A program made the translations under genes and the position numbers. Positions 62,747 to 64,000 of a DNA stretch of 64,000 bases are shown one piece after another (the first letter of the stretch is position 1; each line of letters opens with the position of its first letter). The notes below the pieces were generated by a model. That model had not been told where the DNA came from and ran no database searches. It worked only from the letters and a program-made list of their open reading frames with translations. The stretch covers positions 434,001-498,000 of the forward strand of contig NZ_JAPWKD010000032.1 in assembly GCF_028283705.1 (NCBI RefSeq), in the 5' to 3' direction. The stretch is from Pantoea sp. Its GTDB lineage: Bacteria; Pseudomonadota; Gammaproteobacteria; Enterobacterales; Enterobacteriaceae.

Positions 62747-62768
62747 GCGCGATAATTCGCGCCGCTAC
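62747..62768. repeat. REP-like repeat, single arm (copy 3)
   Basis: One arm related to the repeats at 8505-8565 and 44234-44322 (GCGCGATAATTCGCGCCGCT core), between the convergent ends of marC and the cytochrome gene. The opposite arm is missing. Confidence 0.6.
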
Positions 62769-62792
62769 GATGAGGTGCGGTTTAGAACACGG

Positions 62793-64000
62793 TTATTCGT
62801 GCTTCAGCGTCTTACGCACTTCAGTCACCTGATCTTTGGTGACTGCCGGTGCGTTGTTGCTCCAGCCCTGACGGATAAAGGTTGCCAGCTGCGCCACTTC
62901 CTCATCACTCAGACGATTAGCGAAGCCAGGCATCAACAAAGTTGACGCCGTCTTCTCTGTCGATGGCTGCTGCGCACCGGCCAGAATGGTATGGATCAGC
63001 CCGGTTGGATCTTTGGCATTCACGATAGTGGCCTGATCCAGTTCCGGGAACACACCCGGTGCACCTTTACCGGTGACAAAATGGCACGCACCACAGTTGT
63101 CGAGATACAGACGCTCACCTTCTGACAGGTTTTTCCCTGCGGTCAGCTTCGCTTCCGTCGCCTGCTGAGCCTGCACGTTATACGCCTGCAACGGTGGGTT
63201 ACCCCCCAGGAACTTCAGGTAGGCCGCGATGGCTTTCAGGTCAGCATCGGTCATGTGCGAGCTGCTGTGCTCAATCACCGACTTCATCTCACCGCCCACT
63301 GCCGCTTTATCGTTACGGCCAGTTTGCAGGTAATCAACGATCTCCTGCTCACTCCAGCGCGGCAGACCACGCAGGGACGGCACATCCCAGTTGTTCAGGC
63401 TACCGCCCGCCAGGAACTGCGCATCGCTGCTGTCGAGTGCTTTCTCGTTCATACCGAAGCCGCGCGGCGTATGGCAGCTGCCGCAGTGGCCGAGGCTCTC
63501 AACGATGTACGCACCACGGTTCACCTCTTCCGAAGCGCCACCAATCGGCTGGAACGGCTTATCAGAAGTGAACGCCCAGTTCCAGAAACGCATGCCCCAG
63601 CGCTGGCTGAACGGGAAGCTCAGTTTGGTTTCCGGCGGTTGCTCTGCACTCGGTTTCACGCCCTGCATAAAGTAGACATACAACGCGTGCATATCTTCAT
63701 CGCTGATTTTGGCGTAATCCGGGTACGGCATCGCCGGGTAGAGACGCGAGCCATCCGGCAGCACGCCTTTACGTACCGCGTCGGAGAACTGCTGCTCGGT
63801 ATAGTTACCGATACCGTGCTCTTTATCCGGTGTGATATTGGTGGAGTAGATGGTGCCAAGATTCGACTCAATCGCCAGGCCACCGGCATAGTCCGGCTTA
63901 CCCGCAACCGAGTGGCAGGCCATACAGTCGCCGAGGCGCGACAGGTATTCACCCTTTTTGATCAGTTGAGCATCATCTGCCGCGTGCGCCTGTACTGCAA
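62793..64000 (-). CDS. Tri-haem cytochrome c subunit of a membrane dehydrogenase (5' end outside window)
   Basis: The frame continues past the window end, so the start and most of the signal peptide are missing; about 402 residues are seen. Three CxxCH haem sites are present: CMACH, CGSCH and CGACH, each in its own cytochrome c domain. This is the layout of the cytochrome subunit of periplasmic gluconate/sorbitol/alcohol dehydrogenases, which passes electrons from a flavin subunit to ubiquinone. The catalytic genes would lie upstream, beyond the window. Confidence 0.88.
   Translation of the reverse strand, partial: AVQAHAADDAQLIKKGEYLSRLGDCMACHSVAGKPDYAGGLAIESNLGTIYSTNITPDKEHGIGNYTEQQFSDAVRKGVLPDGSRLYPAMPYPDYAKISDEDMHALYVYFMQGVKPSAEQPPETKLSFPFSQRWGMRFWNWAFTSDKPFQPIGGASEEVNRGAYIVESLGHCGSCHTPRGFGMNEKALDSSDAQFLAGGSLNNWDVPSLRGLPRWSEQEIVDYLQTGRNDKAAVGGEMKSVIEHSSSHMTDADLKAIAAYLKFLGGNPPLQAYNVQAQQATEAKLTAGKNLSEGERLYLDNCGACHFVTGKGAPGVFPELDQATIVNAKDPTGLIHTILAGAQQPSTEKTASTLLMPGFANRLSDEEVAQLATFIRQGWSNNAPAVTKDQVTEVRKTLKHE

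Overview
The window is a chromosomal segment of an enterobacterium of the Erwiniaceae, most likely Pantoea. The core proteins (EttA, NadR, SerB, RadA, RsmC, OpgB, YecA) read as close relatives of the E. coli proteins. Much of the gene order follows the E. coli deo-serB-radA-nadR-ettA and rsmC-holD-rimI-yjjG neighbourhoods. A family of short palindromic repeats sits at gene ends. This assignment is made by reading the proteins, not by a database search.

Layout. 1-4856: a urea ABC transporter operon, urtABCDE (urtA cut by the window edge), followed by a DeoR regulator and a convergent D-2-hydroxyacid dehydrogenase. 6790-8457: ettA. 8782-11218: an enolase-superfamily enzyme coupled to an MFS transporter. 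11250-19766: the housekeeping block nadR, radA, serB, ytjB, yjjJ, yjjG, rimI, holD, rsmC. 19910-20231: three tandem tRNA-Leu(CAG) genes. 20318-22835: a putative iron-responsive patch (small membrane protein with Fur-like sites, a diguanylate cyclase, fhuF). 22931-32185: accessory metabolism (YbaK-type deacylase, MFS and MHS transporters, LacI regulator with a nucleoside hydrolase, histidine phosphatase, capsule-type glycosyltransferase, LysR regulator with a tautomerase). 32398-47806: opgB, an amino-acid permease, a heptad-repeat coiled-coil protein, a GNAT/MocR divergent pair, a serine hydrolase lipoprotein, an NlpA-type binding protein with a 2OG-Fe(II) oxygenase, yecA, DUF1176 and DUF1493 proteins, an AraC regulator and a Ni/Co transporter.

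48729-60314 is the main accessory region: an 11.6-kb P4-like phage satellite integrated in the 3' end of leuX (tRNA-Leu CAA). It has a tyrosine integrase next to the intact tRNA. It also carries a P4 alpha-type primase/helicase, an AlpA/Vis-type regulator, a Delta/Ogr zinc-finger activator, a Sid-like capsid-size protein, a P4 CI/C4-type antisense RNA immunity region and two repeat clusters resembling the P4 origin elements. At the cargo end is an AT-rich operon of a KAP ATPase, a Met-Gly-Thr-Ser-starting protein and a QueC-like enzyme. This is a Qat-type anti-phage defence operon from which the TatD nuclease (QatD) is absent. The duplicated 3' end of leuX and what looks like the original leuX terminator remain at the far left end. 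Just outside that end lies an unrecognised small-gene pair.

60377-64000 returns to core sequence: a YjjA-like DUF2501 protein, an acidic protein of unknown function, marC, and the C-terminal part of a tri-haem cytochrome c subunit cut by the window edge.
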